Shown one piece after another: positions 11,389-22,560 of a stretch of 64,000 nt of DNA; positions within the stretch are counted from its first letter, which is position 1, and every line of letters begins with the position of its first letter. The stretch spans positions 124,925,127 through 124,989,126 of the forward strand of contig NC_035435.2 of NCBI RefSeq assembly GCF_002127325.2, read 5' to 3'. A program made the translations under genes and the position numbers. This DNA is from Helianthus annuus. Its lineage: Eukaryota; Streptophyta; Magnoliopsida; Asterales; Asteraceae. The notes under the pieces are model-generated. The model was given only the letters and a program-made list of their open reading frames with translations, had not been told where the DNA came from and did not search any database.

Positions 11389-13729
11389 ACTTAGGATTTA
11401 TGATTAGCCTTTGCTTGTCTTCTTCGCTTTTGGAATTTTCACCTTCAACCATGTAGGCATCCTGGGAAGGTTGAAGGGTTGCCATTCCCTTTTCGGTGGG
11501 AAATTTGACAGTGCCATGGCCGATGGACACAGCCATGTAAAACGCACACTGTCCTGGCCTCCCAATGATCACATCATAGTTTGAAGGAATATTAATAACC
11601 ACAAGGGTAAGTGGTTGAGTTCTTTCTTTTTGACCTTCGCTGAAACGAACATTAAGCGTCAGTTGCCCTAAAGGCTTAAGGGGTATATCGACAATACCTT
11701 TTATGGAGGTTCCAGAGAGTTGAAGCCTTGAACGTTCTTCATTGCTCAAGCGGTTGAAGAATTTCTCAAACATAATTTCAGTAGCTGCCCCAGTGTCTAT
11801 GTATTCCATACTTGTTTGTAATGTTCCCACCGTTGCCTCTACTACAAGAGGATTTGAAAGAGGGTCTTTCTCTGTCGGGGGAAAACAAACACACTGAAGC
11901 TCCCAGGCTTCCAACCGAGGTCTCTTTTGTGGAACCCTTCCATCAAAATCTACCATATTGACTTCCTTGCGTTTTCCTTCAGTCATTTTGTCCCTTACTC
12001 CTTTCACCAAGTGAGCAAGTTCTCCGGACTTGACAGCTTCTTCAATTATTTTCTTAAGTTGGAAGCAATCATTGGTGTGGTGGCCCTTTTCTTCATGGAA
12101 TTCACAATATTGTGTGGAGTTCTCGTTTTTTCTACTTTTGGGGAGAGGCCTAGGAGGCCGAAAATTTTGCTTGACTTCTTCTGTTGCTAGGATCTCTTGA
12201 GGAGTTTTGGTGAGAGGTGTGAAACTCATCCCCTTTTCTCTGCTAGGAGGGTTGCGACCTTCGGACCTTCGATGGTCTGAACCCTTTTGGCGTCTGTCAT
12301 AGGAGTTAAAGTTTCCTCTCTTTCTGGATGGGCTGCTACCTCGCCAACTGTTTCCTCTTTTTCTTTGTTCTTTGATATCTACTGCCTCCTCCCCTCGAAT
12401 GTGGGCTTCAGCCCTTTCGAGAGCTTCTTCCAAAGTCTTGGGGAGAGCTTTGTTGAAATCCCTTGTGAGGTATTTGGATGTAATGGCGTTCATGAAACCA
12501 GCCACCCTCATTTTTTCATCTGCTCCCACATAGGTTAGACCTTCCTTCTTGTACCTCTCTATGAACTCTCGAAGGCTTTCATCATCTCTTTGCTTGATCT
12601 GAAAGATCACTGTAGCATCTTTGACATACCGTCTTTGTTGGGAGAAATTGGCTAAGAACCCCTTGCTGAGATCGTCAAAGCTTCGAACACTTCGAGCAGG
12701 TAAGTCATTGAACCAGATTCTTGCTGATCCCACAAGGGTTTGCATAAACATCAAGCAACATTCAGCGTTTGACCATTTCTCGATTGTTGCGGCACCGGTA
12801 AAGATCTGAAGATGGTCTTCTGGATCTTCCGTCCCATCATATGTTCTGATGTGGGCTGGCATCTTGATTTTTGTTTGGAAGTCATAATCGGATATCTGCT
12901 GTGAAAAGAATGAAAGGTTACTTGGTTTATAAGGCTTGGCCAAATCTTCTTCAACCTTTGTACCCATATTGTTGTTACCATTGTTGTTCCCTTGAGTGGC
13001 TACCACTTGATTAATGAAGTGTTGCTACGGGAAGCTGGCCATCATCTGGGTCATCATCTGAGGCATGAGGTTGAAGCCTTGAAGGCTTCCGGGTGCAACA
13101 GAACAGTTAACTCCCAAGGGAGTGCTCATAACGGCACTTCGTGCTAAAGGGAGTACCGACAAGGCTTGTTCCCATGAAGTTGTCGTTGAAGGTGGCAGAC
13201 TTGTTACTGGGGATTGCAGGAGCTGGTCAAGGGTCAGCTCATGGCCTAGTGGGGTACCGCTTTGAGCAGGTTGAGACGAGAAAAGTGGGTATGCTGTAGG
13301 GTTTGGCCTTGCCGACAGGTATGGGTTAGGATTTGGGGGATTACTAGGACCTGCCTCATCCCTAGATATAAAAGGAGGAATAGGAGGTCCAGGAGACAAT
13401 GTTAGCTCAGGTTCATCATAGTCCAGACGGATCCTCACCCCCTTGTCCCTTTCTCTGCTCACATACTGGTTGAGGAGAGACCTCAACTCAAGAAAATTGT
13501 TGGCGACCCCTTCCGGGGTAAGTTCGACATGCGACGGGGCACTAGTGACACCAACATTAGGGGAAGGGACCCCTGATCTGGACGGAGTAGGTGTACTGAA
13601 AGTTAGGAACTCAGGAGTACCGCCCGGTGTCAAGAAAGAAGCAGGTGTAGTTGCATGGGCTTGACTAGCACCTGGAGTAGAAGTTTTAGGAACTTGATTC
13701 ACTTCTTCGGGAGATCCACTTTCTGACAT
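11389..13729 (-). pseudogene. Element C: Tat-lineage gag-protease with one internal stop, truncated
   Basis: Minus-strand frame starting MSESGSPEEVNQ at 13,729. The first 234 codons are Pro/Ser/Thr-rich and end at TAG (13,027-13,025). The same frame continues QHFINQVVATQGNNNG for more than 540 codons. In that second part the gag core (MPAHIRTYDGTEDPEDHL, ARIWFNDLPARS, FIERYKKEGL) is followed by a zinc-knuckle variant CEFHEEKGHHTNDC and an aspartic protease (YIDTGAATEIMF, later DVIIGRPG). The zinc motif and protease style are those of the Tat/Ogre group of Ty3/gypsy. The TAG is one C-to-T step from CAG, as expected from decay of a methylated element. The protein breaks off at LIINPKL where element A inserted. 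RT and integrase are outside the window. Confidence 0.88.
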
Positions 13730-13735
13730 GGCGAT

Positions 13736-13812
13736 TTCAGGAGAATGGAGCTACACTACTAGGTCTTTCGGAGAAAAATAGTGGCGTAGCCCCACGGTGG
13801 GCGCCAACTTGT
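13736..13812 (-). other. Element C: leader and primer-binding site
   Basis: On the minus strand the LTR is followed by ACAAGTTGGCGCCCACCGTG. This is the TGGCGCC-type primer site common in the Tat/Athila group and differs from the initiator-Met site of elements A, B and Tekay. The exact primer tRNA cannot be fixed by eye. Confidence 0.7.
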
Positions 13813-14433
13813 TGATGCAACAAATAATAGACCAAGGATAGTAGCTAGGCTAGTTAGGCAAAAGGGTTGAAAGGTTCAACCTTGCCTAACGCAGGTCGTG
13901 GGTCCCCCCACGTTTGCAAGACGTGGAAGGAGGTTCACTAGTTTGTTCTTGTTGTTTGTTATGGGTCCTCTTCTGAAACGAGTTCAGATTTGGATGAAGG
14001 AGCAAACAGAATGTGTGTGTTGGAAGTGAAAGAAAGTGTCTTGCAAGAAGCAAGTACTGATGATGTATGGCCAGAGATTTCGGGAAATCAAGGCTGGCTT
14101 GGAATGTCTCCGGAAGTAAATGAAGTGTCGCATATATAGGAGAAGGCATCTCCCAAAGAGGAATGCATTTGACTAGTGACCCTGCTTGCAGTGAGGGGCT
14201 TACCCTTTCGGGGGTTAAAGCCTTTTGACCCCTGGATAATAGAGTGTGCTCTGCAGACCTGCATTGCTTTTGCGGCTGGTGGGTTGGTGAAGTGATTTCG
14301 AGGATGTGACTATTTACTGTTCTCACACTGCTTTACTTCACCTCATCGATTTTTCAACCTTCGAACCCTTTAACCCTTTGAGTACTCAAGTATTTTAGTT
14401 ATTTTATTTTGTCTTGAGCTACCCCCGTCATCA
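13813..14433 (-). mobile_element. Element C: 5' LTR (about 621 bp)
   Basis: On the minus strand it begins TGATGACGGGGGTAGCTC and ends TTGTTGCATCA, with TGATG/CATCA inverted ends. A TATA box (CCTATATATG, 14,131-14,140) lies about 300 bp into it, in the right place for the LTR promoter. The 146-residue frame at 14,326-13,886 has no similarity I recognise and is probably chance. A relic of a related LTR is at 57,782-58,060. Confidence 0.8.
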
Positions 14434-14894
14434 GGTAATTTTGTAAGACATTAAATAATTTTTTCACTTATCTCATTTATTATCATCTTTTACTAATTAA
14501 TTAGTCACAAAGACTATTATCCTCCACACTAACATTTTTTGCCTACACACATCAAAAGTTATCGTACATATTTTGAAATTCATCCTACACGTTGAAATTT
14601 ATTATACACAACTCGTAATTTATCCCACAACTCGTAATTTATCCTACACTTTAAATTATTTTATTTAATTTTTTTGAAAAAAATATATATTTTGAAGATA
14701 AATTACAAAAAATTTAATGTATTAGCTATTAAAGAGGAAGACTACAAATTAATGACATATGTAGATTTACCAATGTACCCTTATAGTATATTAAATACTT
14801 ATATTAAATGAAGTAAAATAAAACATTCTTATTGATTGAAATTTGTTTTTTTTTTCTTCTTATAAAAAATTTCTTCTCATTTGAACTCTCCACT
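14434..14894 (-). mobile_element. Element X, truncated copy
   Basis: This stretch is the reverse complement of parts of 25,133-26,810: the CCTACACAACTCGTAATTTA repeats match 26,520-26,650 and the sequence down to 14,894 matches 25,133-25,625. It ends in the inverted-repeat terminus CTTCTCATTTGAACTCTCCACT. Its left end is missing because the LTR of element C abuts it. This copy lacks the SINE and foldback found in the other one and so serves as an empty-site reference. Confidence 0.78.
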
Positions 14895-15199
14895 TTATAT
14901 TTATTTATCCTTTGGTATTTAATATAAAAGTTTTTTTTAAGGTGAAAGTGACTCTATTTTTATTTCTAAATTTCACCATATTAATCCTAATAATATCTAC
15001 CTCATGCTAGTAATTAAACCCTGATGTTCTTAATTAAACCCTAAACTTCTCCCTCTAAGACTCATTCTTAATTACCCAACTCTACTAGGGTTTTTAAATG
15101 CCCTCCCCATGACGATACTATGATCTATATCCTAATTGTCAGTCGGTTTCATGACTATGTTGCCTAATGTTTCTACAATAACTTGGTTTAAACGTCGAT
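14895..15199. other. Unassigned AT-rich stretch
   Basis: I see nothing recognisable here except runs such as AATTAAACCCT. It may be the upstream part of the decayed copia element that follows. Confidence 0.5.
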
Positions 15200-16440
15200 G
15201 TGACTATCAGTCATATCATCAAGCATGCAACTTTTTGTAGTGTTCTAAGTATTGTGATATCTCGTTCACAACCCAATCATCAGCTTGGCGTCAATATACA
15301 TTTTTCAACAATGACTCGTCTATATATGGTCATCTGTATTTTCCCCGTTATGTATATTGCGTTCAAAAGTTTCTTTATGGCCTTTAACAGGCCTCTCGTT
15401 CGTGCTCACATTGATTTGACGTCTACATCACCTCATTTGGTTTATTTAACAACGCATACACATTTTTACATATCCCGTGATTCAAATACTATATATCTTC
15501 TAGTATATGTTGATGATATATTCTTCACAACATACCTATGAAAATGATTACCTATATCATATCTAGATCGCTTCTCGAATGAGTTTGCCATCATTAATCT
15601 TGTACTCTGTTCTATGTCCTTGGCATCATGTTGTGGTACCAACACTAATCTCTTTTTGTCTCAAACATCATTTGTTATTGATATCCTTTCATCAACCGAC
15701 ATTTACACATGCTTTCAATACACATGCATTCAATACAATAGTTAGGCTGCTAGGAAGTCTAAACTCTCTTTTACATGGACACCTATATCAAATCTCACTT
15801 TTTGTTATAGCCTTGTCGGTACCTAACAATACCCGCCATTCACATATCGAGTTAATGCGCCATATAGTTCAACATGCATGTCTCTATATGCATGATTCAT
15901 GTGAACCTCATTTGAGTGTGTTCACACACGTTATTTGTTACAATATGGGCACTCTTACACATGGACAAGGGCGGATTTAGAGCCTTTTTACGGGTTCCCA
16001 GGAACCCAGTCGATTTGGAAAAAACCGTTTTTTTGTAGTGTAAACCTTGTGTGATTTGGAAAAAAAATGTTTTTTGTAGTGTAAACCTTGTATGATTTGT
16101 AAAAAGGAACCCAGTGAAAAAACTGGCTGGATCCGCCACTGCACATGGACTCCAAAATGCATTGTTCCAAATCTAGGTATTGCGTATTCCTCGAAGACAA
16201 TCTTATATCTTAATCCTCTATAAATCAACATTTTGTCTTGTTCAAGTATGAAGCTGAGTATTTGGGTGTAAACAGTGTTAACTCTACAATATTAAACATG
16301 TTGAAGTTGATTTACGCTTTGTTAGAAAAACATGTTGTTTTCAGTCAAGTATGTGTTGTATACTCCTTAGCCCATCAGTTTTCTCGCGGATGCATCATAA
16401 TCGACCTCAAGTACATAGATGTCTTAGGTTGTTGATCCAA
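15200..16440 (+). pseudogene. Ty1/copia polymerase relic (RT and RNase H)
   Basis: Decayed copia RT on the plus strand. 15,200-15,541 reads ATFCSVLSIVISRSQPNHQL and later TIYLLVYVDDIFFTT, where YVDD is the RT catalytic motif. 15,810-15,960 resembles the stretch before RNase H (HACLYMHDSCEPHLSV). 16,238-16,435 gives KYEAEYLGVNSVNSTILNML, the EAEY motif of copia RNase H. Frames shift repeatedly and a 176-bp MITE interrupts it (15,966-16,141). No LTR recognised nearby. An old, dead copy. Confidence 0.82.
15958..16149. mobile_element. hAT-like MITE (176 bp) with 8-bp target duplication
   Basis: The element 15,966-16,141 is flanked by CACATGGA (15,958-15,965 and 16,142-16,149). Its ends are imperfect inverted repeats: CAAGGGCGGATTTAG on the left and, reverse-complemented, CAGTGGCGGATCCAG on the right. 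An 8-bp duplication and a CA(G)-type terminus fit non-autonomous hAT elements. Internally GTAGTGTAAACCTTGTRTGA is repeated twice. It sits inside the copia relic. Confidence 0.85.
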
Positions 16441-16460
16441 GAATTTTATCAAATGATCAT

Positions 16461-16506
16461 CTCAATGTTGATAATGAGTAATTCTCAATGTTGATAATGA
16501 GTAATT
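16461..16506. repeat. 23-bp perfect tandem duplication
   Basis: CTCAATGTTGATAATGAGTA plus ATT occurs twice head to tail (16,461-16,483 and 16,484-16,506). The rest of 16,441-16,612 is AT-rich with nothing recognised. Confidence 0.9.
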
Positions 16507-16612
16507 CGTCTATCGATTGGGATATTTAAATTGCTTGCTCTTTATTTTTATTGATAATGATAATTAGTTTTTAATTTGTATATCAAACTCATCTATATTA
16601 TATAATTATCTA

Positions 16613-17182
16613 CTAGGTTAGTTCCCCGTGTGTTACACGGGTTGAACAATTTAAACTATATAGTATAGATATTTCCTGTAAATGCAAAACAAAGACAGAG
16701 ACATTTACATACCATATTGACATAAATGAGTTAATAAAAATGTAACCCATCAACTCGTACATATTAATTAATGTCGTAGAGTTCGATAAGACGGCTTTAA
16801 TGTCGGTTGAATGAGGTCAATCAGAGTCTATTTGATACCCTTTGTACTTCTAAACCTATTATTAATATTATTGATAATAGTTTTAGTTATATAGATCAAT
16901 AATATATATATATATTATATATATATATATATCAATAATATATTTAGTCTAACATATTAATATTATTATGAATTTCGAAACTTGTTTAGTTAGGATTTAA
17001 GATTCTATTGAAGTTTTAGTTTAACAATAGGTTATTGAATTAATAATAAGAATTTTTATTAGATTAGATTAAATATTATTATTATTTGTATTAGATTACA
17101 TTAAATATTATTATTAGTATTATTAATAATTTTAATCAATTAAATGAGAGAATGACAAGTGTCCCCAAATAGGTAGTATAGA
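16613..17182 (-). mobile_element. Helitron-3, short non-autonomous (570 bp)
   Basis: On the minus strand it starts TCTATACTACC (5' TC end at 17,182) and ends with a hairpin (CCCGTGT AAC ACACGGG), eight spacer bases and CTAG at 16,613. The flanking bases are A and T, the usual Helitron insertion site. The TCTATACTA start is shared with Helitron-1. The interior is AT-rich without coding sequence. Confidence 0.75.
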
Positions 17183-17413
17183 TATGTTTAGGGGACACTG
17201 GCTTTTATTGAGGACATCAGAATATTTGTTTCCCTATTCAAATGTATTTTCTCCAAAGAGATCAATGAATTAATCGCAGCGTTTTCTTAAATCACTTTCA
17301 TTTTTTTTTTATCAGTCATGCCTTTCAAATTTTCAATCTACTTTATTTACATCCATCATGCTATATTTCTATTTATCTTTATTAATTAATTGTTTAATTT
17401 TAATTGTTTTTAT
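17183..17413. other. Unassigned AT-rich stretch
   Basis: Nothing recognised between Helitron-3 and the following MITE. Confidence 0.5.
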
Positions 17414-17805
17414 TTTGTAAAAGAGTTAAATGCAATTTTAGTCTTTGTGTTTTGGGTCATTTTGACAGTTTAGTCTAAATGTTTCATTTTTCGTCTGTGA
17501 GTTCAAAAAGATTTCACCATTGCCATTTTAGTCCACTATGTTAACTTCATCCATTTTTTCTGTTAACGAGAAGGACAATTCAGTTATTTTATATGCAATT
17601 CTGTTAACTAGAAGGACAATTCGGCCATATAAGATGACCGAATTGCCCTTCTCGTTAACGTAAATAATAGGTGAAGTTAACCACTGGACTAAAATGGCAA
17701 TGGTGAAGCCTTTTTGTAACTACAGGCGAAAAATAAAACATTTGAACTAAACTGGTAAAATGATCCAAACCACAAGGACTAAAATGACATTAACTCTTTG
17801 TAAAA
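17414..17805. mobile_element. Mutator-like MITE (374 bp) with 9-bp target duplication
   Basis: The element 17,423-17,796 has long terminal inverted repeats (GAGTTAAATGCAATTTTAGT on the left, GAGTTAATGTCATTTTAGTC reverse-complemented on the right, continuing for about 100 bp with mismatches). It is flanked by TTTGTAAAA at 17,414-17,422 and 17,797-17,805. The central part TCGTTAACG / GAATTGCCCTTCTCG is also inverted, so nearly the whole element can fold back. A 9-bp duplication points to the Mutator superfamily. Confidence 0.82.
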
Positions 17806-19077
17806 TTAAGTTTTAAATGTTCAAATCAACTTATGTGTAGTTATAGTACGTACGTATTGTCAAAATGCACAACTTTTAATCTCATCCCTTGATTAAAAGA
17901 CTTCAATAAAACAATACTTTTTTAGTTTTTGTTTGTTTCAAGAAAATATAGCAAAACTAATTATTGGTGATTCAAATTTCAAGTGAAGTATTTAGTTAGT
18001 GTTACTTAAAAATTGGACCAAAGTATGTTTAATAAGAAGCAACAAGGTATAGTCATGAATTTATCTTTTTGAACTTTTCTTAAGATTACTTTCGTTTTAA
18101 TCAACTCCTAGAGTAGCTTGTAGTATGTCATGAATTTTTTGTGGCTATTTTGGTGGCTATTAATTTGATATTTTTGCTTCATGGTTGTGGGTGGGTCAAG
18201 AAGAAACTGGTGACTAGAAAACAAGCAGAGAACATCATTTAAGTGGCACAAAAGAAATTAAGAAAACATAAATAATCCAACGAACTCTTAATGTTCTTCT
18301 TATTTTACTTAATTGAGTTCTAGTTATTCCATTTCACGAAACTATTTTCACAGCATAATGTCAAACTCTGCCGCATCCATGGCTACACCTGGACTTCTTG
18401 TTGTTATAAACTGTTTCATCTTAGGTGCCATTGAATATGATAAGTTTGGTAAGTTTTCTTTGCTCATTGACTTTGATAAGTCTTTCGAGTTTCATATGTT
18501 GTTCAGTGCAAAAATACAACCCAATTAAAATAAGAAAAACAACACTAACACTTCAAAGATTGACTCTTAGTTGATGTAATATGTAATTTAATTTATATTT
18601 CGTTTATTTATAAAGTTATGAGTTATATAATTTTTAGTGTTCAACTCATATTATACACTGATGCATAACCTACTTGTTAATATACCTAGCTGTTAAATTC
18701 ATTCAAGAAGTGAGAAGTACATACGTACTAAATTTATCAATTAAAAAGTATCAAATAAATATTTAAATAATACAACATATCAGACAATATTAGCAAAAAT
18801 CTGTAGAAACTACTAATAATAAGTGTCATTATCAAAAATCTACAAACGTGTATATTAAGGCCCAATCGAAGAAGAGTCGCCTAATAAACAAACATAACTA
18901 TATTGTACTTTTGACACGTTTTCTGGGGCCTGTTTATGGAACAATATAGAAGCTAGGGGCAATTGGGAGCAATATTCTGAATAAACTTTATGATGTGATT
19001 TTGAGGGGCATTCTTCTAAAATCATTTTTCAAAACGTGATATATTAACTTTACTAAATTGGCATGATACCTATTCCC
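17806..19077. other. Long AT-rich intergenic stretch
   Basis: No gene supported. A 71-codon frame at 18,313-18,528 contains a hydrophobic run (PGLLVVINCFILGAIEY) but matches nothing I know and has no supporting context. The stretch around 18,540-18,900 is plain AT-rich sequence. Confidence 0.5.
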
Positions 19078-19533
19078 TTTACGGGGTAACTTTGTAGAAT
19101 AGTAACCAAGTTTCAAAAGTGTTCCAATTAGGTCATTCAAGTTTCAAAAGTGTTTCAATCAGGTCACTCAACATTCATTATTCATTGAAATTAAAGGTTT
19201 CTTCATCCATTTTGTAAGTAACCGTGGTGATGTTGATTTTTGTTTCTTTTTTTCTCTTTTATTTGATGCTAACGTCGAGTGATGACGTGGATTGTAACTT
19301 GTTTTTTTAATTTTTAATGTAATTAAATGGTTTTTATTTTTAGTAAATATAATTTCATATATTAAAATAATTCGACCCCAACATCTTATGCTCCATTTTT
19401 TTCTTGACACGTGGAAAAAAAGACATGGCTCGATTTGAATGTTAAGTTATCTAATTGTGATAAAAACGACACCAGTGACCTAATTAGAACACTTTTAAAA
19501 CTTGGTTACTATTCTGTGAAATATCCCCTTTAC
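19078..19533. mobile_element. Terminal-inverted-repeat element (446 bp)
   Basis: 19,083-19,528 begins GGGGTAACTTTGTAGAATAG and ends with the complement of GGGGATATTTCACAGAATAG. The inverted repeat continues as TAACCAAGTTTCAAAAGTGT on both arms. TTTAC flanks it on both sides (19,078-19,082, 19,529-19,533). The left arm also carries a direct repeat of CAAGTTTCAAAAGTGTT. Superfamily not clear from a 5-bp duplication. Confidence 0.7.
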
Positions 19534-19759
19534 CTTAATGTATATATAAAGAAAGAGGTACACTGGTTTAAAATGTGAGGTACACACGTTTAAAAGTATG
19601 AGAAGTGTTAAAATTATTGTGAATATGACATGTGTTCTCAATCTAAATTAATTCAAAAGGGTAAACAAATAATTTTATCATTATTTCAATTAATTTGATA
19701 ACCTTCCATAACTTGGTCCCTTATTTATAGGAATACGAATTTGTTTCCTTTTTTAAGAG
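19534..19759. other. Unassigned AT-rich stretch
   Basis: Contains a repeated GAGGTACACTGGTTTAAAA / GAGGTACACACGTTTAAAA pair at 19,554-19,600. Nothing else recognised. Confidence 0.5.
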
Positions 19760-22330
19760 TATAACACTGCAACCACCATTCAGCACTCTAATAAGTATAT
19801 AACACTACAAATCTCTATAAAACACTACGAATAGTATATAACACCATATAACCTTTTTATAACTTTGTATACTACTACAACATTATATATAACACTGCAA
19901 CCACCATTCAGCACTGTAATAAGTATATAACACTACAAAATACCATTCAACAGGTCATAACACTGTATGTAATAAGTATACTAGCAGGATGCCCGCGCGA
20001 TGCGGCGGGAGCGACACATCACATTGCGATACTCGTTTTTTGTAGTTTTCTTATTCATATAATATTTATTGTAGCATTATTGTGATAGATATACATCAAA
20101 AGCGAAGGAATCGGATAATCCATTTCATTGTGTTGTGCATGGTTCGGTCGGTTCGAATATTATCCTTAATCGAAGCCGAAACCAAAGTTATCGGTTAATC
20201 TATTTTATTAACCAATCGATTTTCGGTTAATCACTTTCGTTTGTTCGGTTTGATTGATGGTTTTTTGCTTTGGTTCATTTAATTTAAGTTAATAGCAAAA
20301 ACTAAACTTGGGCTAAAACTTTTTCTTATAAATATATGAAATTGAAGTATAAATACATAAAATGAAAGTATAAATATATGAAATGGAGATATAAAATATG
20401 AAATATATGAATCGATGGTATAAAAGCTTGAAATATATGAAAATATGAATGACTTGGTTAGGTTTAGCTAATTTTGGTTAAACGAGAGCACGAAATTATT
20501 GATAACCAGTTTTTGGTTAATTCGGTTTTCAATTTTCAGCTTATTCAGTTTTTGGTTGATTTCGGTTCGGTTTTGTCTGTTTTCGGCTTGGTTTAGGTTA
20601 ACACTTTAGTTATTGCTCACCGATAACGATTTTGGTTAACAACCGATAGGTGTGTGCGTGATGCGGTGGGAAACACAGACATTGCCACAATGTGCATTGT
20701 TCGGTTGGTTACATCATTATCCTCAACCGAAATCGAGGTCATCGATTAGTCTGTTTTATTAACCAATCCATTTTCAGTTAATCGGTTTGGTTTATTTGGT
20801 TAGGTTGATGATTTTTGGTTTGATTCATTTAATTTCGGTTAATAATCAAAACCAAACTTGGCTAAAACTTTTGATTAATAATGTATGAAATTTAGGTATA
20901 TGAATGGATGTATAGGTACATGAAATGGAGGTATAAATACATAAAATGAGTGTATAAATATGAAATACATGAACTGGAGGTATAAAAGCTAGAAATATAT
21001 GAAAATATGAATGGTAGGTTTAGTTAATGAGGGTACAAAAAAAATCGATAACCGTTTTTTGTTAATTGGGGTTTTGGTTCATTAGTTTTCAGTTAATTCA
21101 GTTTTTTGGTTGATTTTGGTTCGTTTCGGTTAACGATTCAGTTATTACTCACCTTAAACACTGTTAATCACGTAATATATCAATTTTTTAATAAAAAAAA
21201 AACTATAGCAATAATATATTCAAATTAAAGAGAATAAATTACCCGTGTTTAATTTAAAAAAAAAAAAAACTATATCAATACTATACTCAAATTAAAGAGA
21301 ATAAAATACTCTTTTATATAGTGTAATTAAAAAAAATATATTAACGTACCAAAAAGTTATGACCGTTTAAAACTCGTGGGGGCAATTAGTTTTTTTAAGG
21401 GATAAATTGGAATTGCTAACTAATTATCTATAATTTTGTTGAAGATGAGGGATTAAAGTGTAATCAAAATGAGAGGACTAAATTGACGGTATTTAATTAC
21501 TTGACATTTTGTACTTATTAAATATTGTGGGATAATGACTAAGTACGTTTGGCTTTAATAATAACTTATACACTAAGGCATCATCTACTTACATCTTTTA
21601 ATCCATACGTCAATACTAACCAAGACAACTATCGAAACGTCGACAAAAATGAGTAGGTCGTCACGGTGCTTTTGGATTTTTGTAAAACATTATAGTTTAT
21701 AAGATATGGCAAGAATACGTAAAAGAATTATAAGTTTGTTGTGGAGGGAGAAAAATGTAACTAATTACCCATAATTATGCTAAAACTCAAGAATTTAAGT
21801 GTAATAAAATAGGGGCTAAAATATAACTATTGTTTAAAAGACCAGTTTACCCTCATTTTAGGGGTGTATTTATAATTTAAGAGGGAAAAGTTCTTATTTT
21901 TTTGGGTATCTTAAAATGCCCCTCCCTTATGCATTATAATATAGTATAGATAACACTACAAAACAAGATATAACACTATAAATCACTATAAAACACTGTG
22001 AATAATATATAACACCATCTAACCCTTTTACAACTCTGTATAACACTACAACATTATATATAACACTACAACTACCATTTAGCACTCTAATAAGTATATA
22101 ACACTACAAAACACCATTCAACAGGTCATAATACTACAAATAGTATATAACACCCTATAACCCTTTTTATAACTCTGTATAACACTACAACAATATATAT
22201 AACACTGCAACTACCATTCGGCACTGAAATAAGTATATAACACTACAATATTATATATAACACTGCAACCACCATTCAACACTCTAATAAGTATATAACA
22301 CTACAAAAAAACACCGATGAATGTTATGGA
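19760..22330. repeat. ATAACACTACAA tandem array, split by Helitron-1
   Basis: 19,760-19,980 and 21,951-22,330 are built from diverged units carrying AATAAGTATATAACACTACA and ACCATTCARCACTSTAATAA. The unit recurs roughly every 45-190 bp in a mixed order, for example GCACTGTAATAAGTATATAA near 19,914 and GCACTCTAATAAGTATATAA near 22,083. Helitron-1 (19,981-21,950) lies exactly inside one AAGTATATAACACTACAA unit. No coding sequence. Confidence 0.82.
19981..21950 (-). mobile_element. Helitron-1, non-autonomous (1,970 bp)
   Basis: On the minus strand the element starts TCTATACTATATTATAATGC at 21,950 and ends at 19,981 with the hairpin CCCGC-CGCATCGC-GCGGG, CATCCTG and CTAG. Flanks are A and T as Helitrons require. 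Joining the flanks gives AATAAGTATATAACACTACA, exactly the repeat unit seen uninterrupted near 19,919 and 22,090, so the pre-insertion site can be read directly. The interior has no helicase or replication-protein frame. Two diverged copies of a module rich in TCGGTTAATCGGTTTTGGTT lie head to tail (about 19,981-20,640 and 20,645-21,180). Confidence 0.88.
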
Positions 22331-22379
22331 ACCCTAGAAATTAAAAAGAATGTGGATTACGTTATAACACAACAATGTT

Positions 22380-22560
22380 TTTTAATGATTCAGAGCGGCG
22401 GTAGACTGGCTAGAAACGCCGGAGCAGTCGTAACGTTTCCAACTCAATCACAACTGGCGAAGATGTCGATGATTCAGAGCGGTGGAGGTGTCGATGATTC
22501 GGAGCCATGAAAGAGAGCGGTGGACATGTCGATGATTCAGAGAGGCGGAAGAAAGCGACG
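22380..22560. repeat. GATGATTCAGAGCGG minisatellite
   Basis: GTCGATGATTCAGAGCGGTGG-like units occur at about 22,386, 22,466, 22,486 and 22,530 with variable spacing (24-45 bp). It is more GC-rich than its surroundings and could be a fragment of coding origin, but no frame is convincing. Confidence 0.65.

Noticed and set aside
13886..14326. 146-codon frame in the LTR of element C
   Set aside because: Spans the LTR promoter and TATA region on the same strand. No known domain, likely chance.
18313..18528. 71-codon frame with a hydrophobic run
   Set aside because: No recognised family, no splice or promoter context. Kept only as a note in the intergenic entry.
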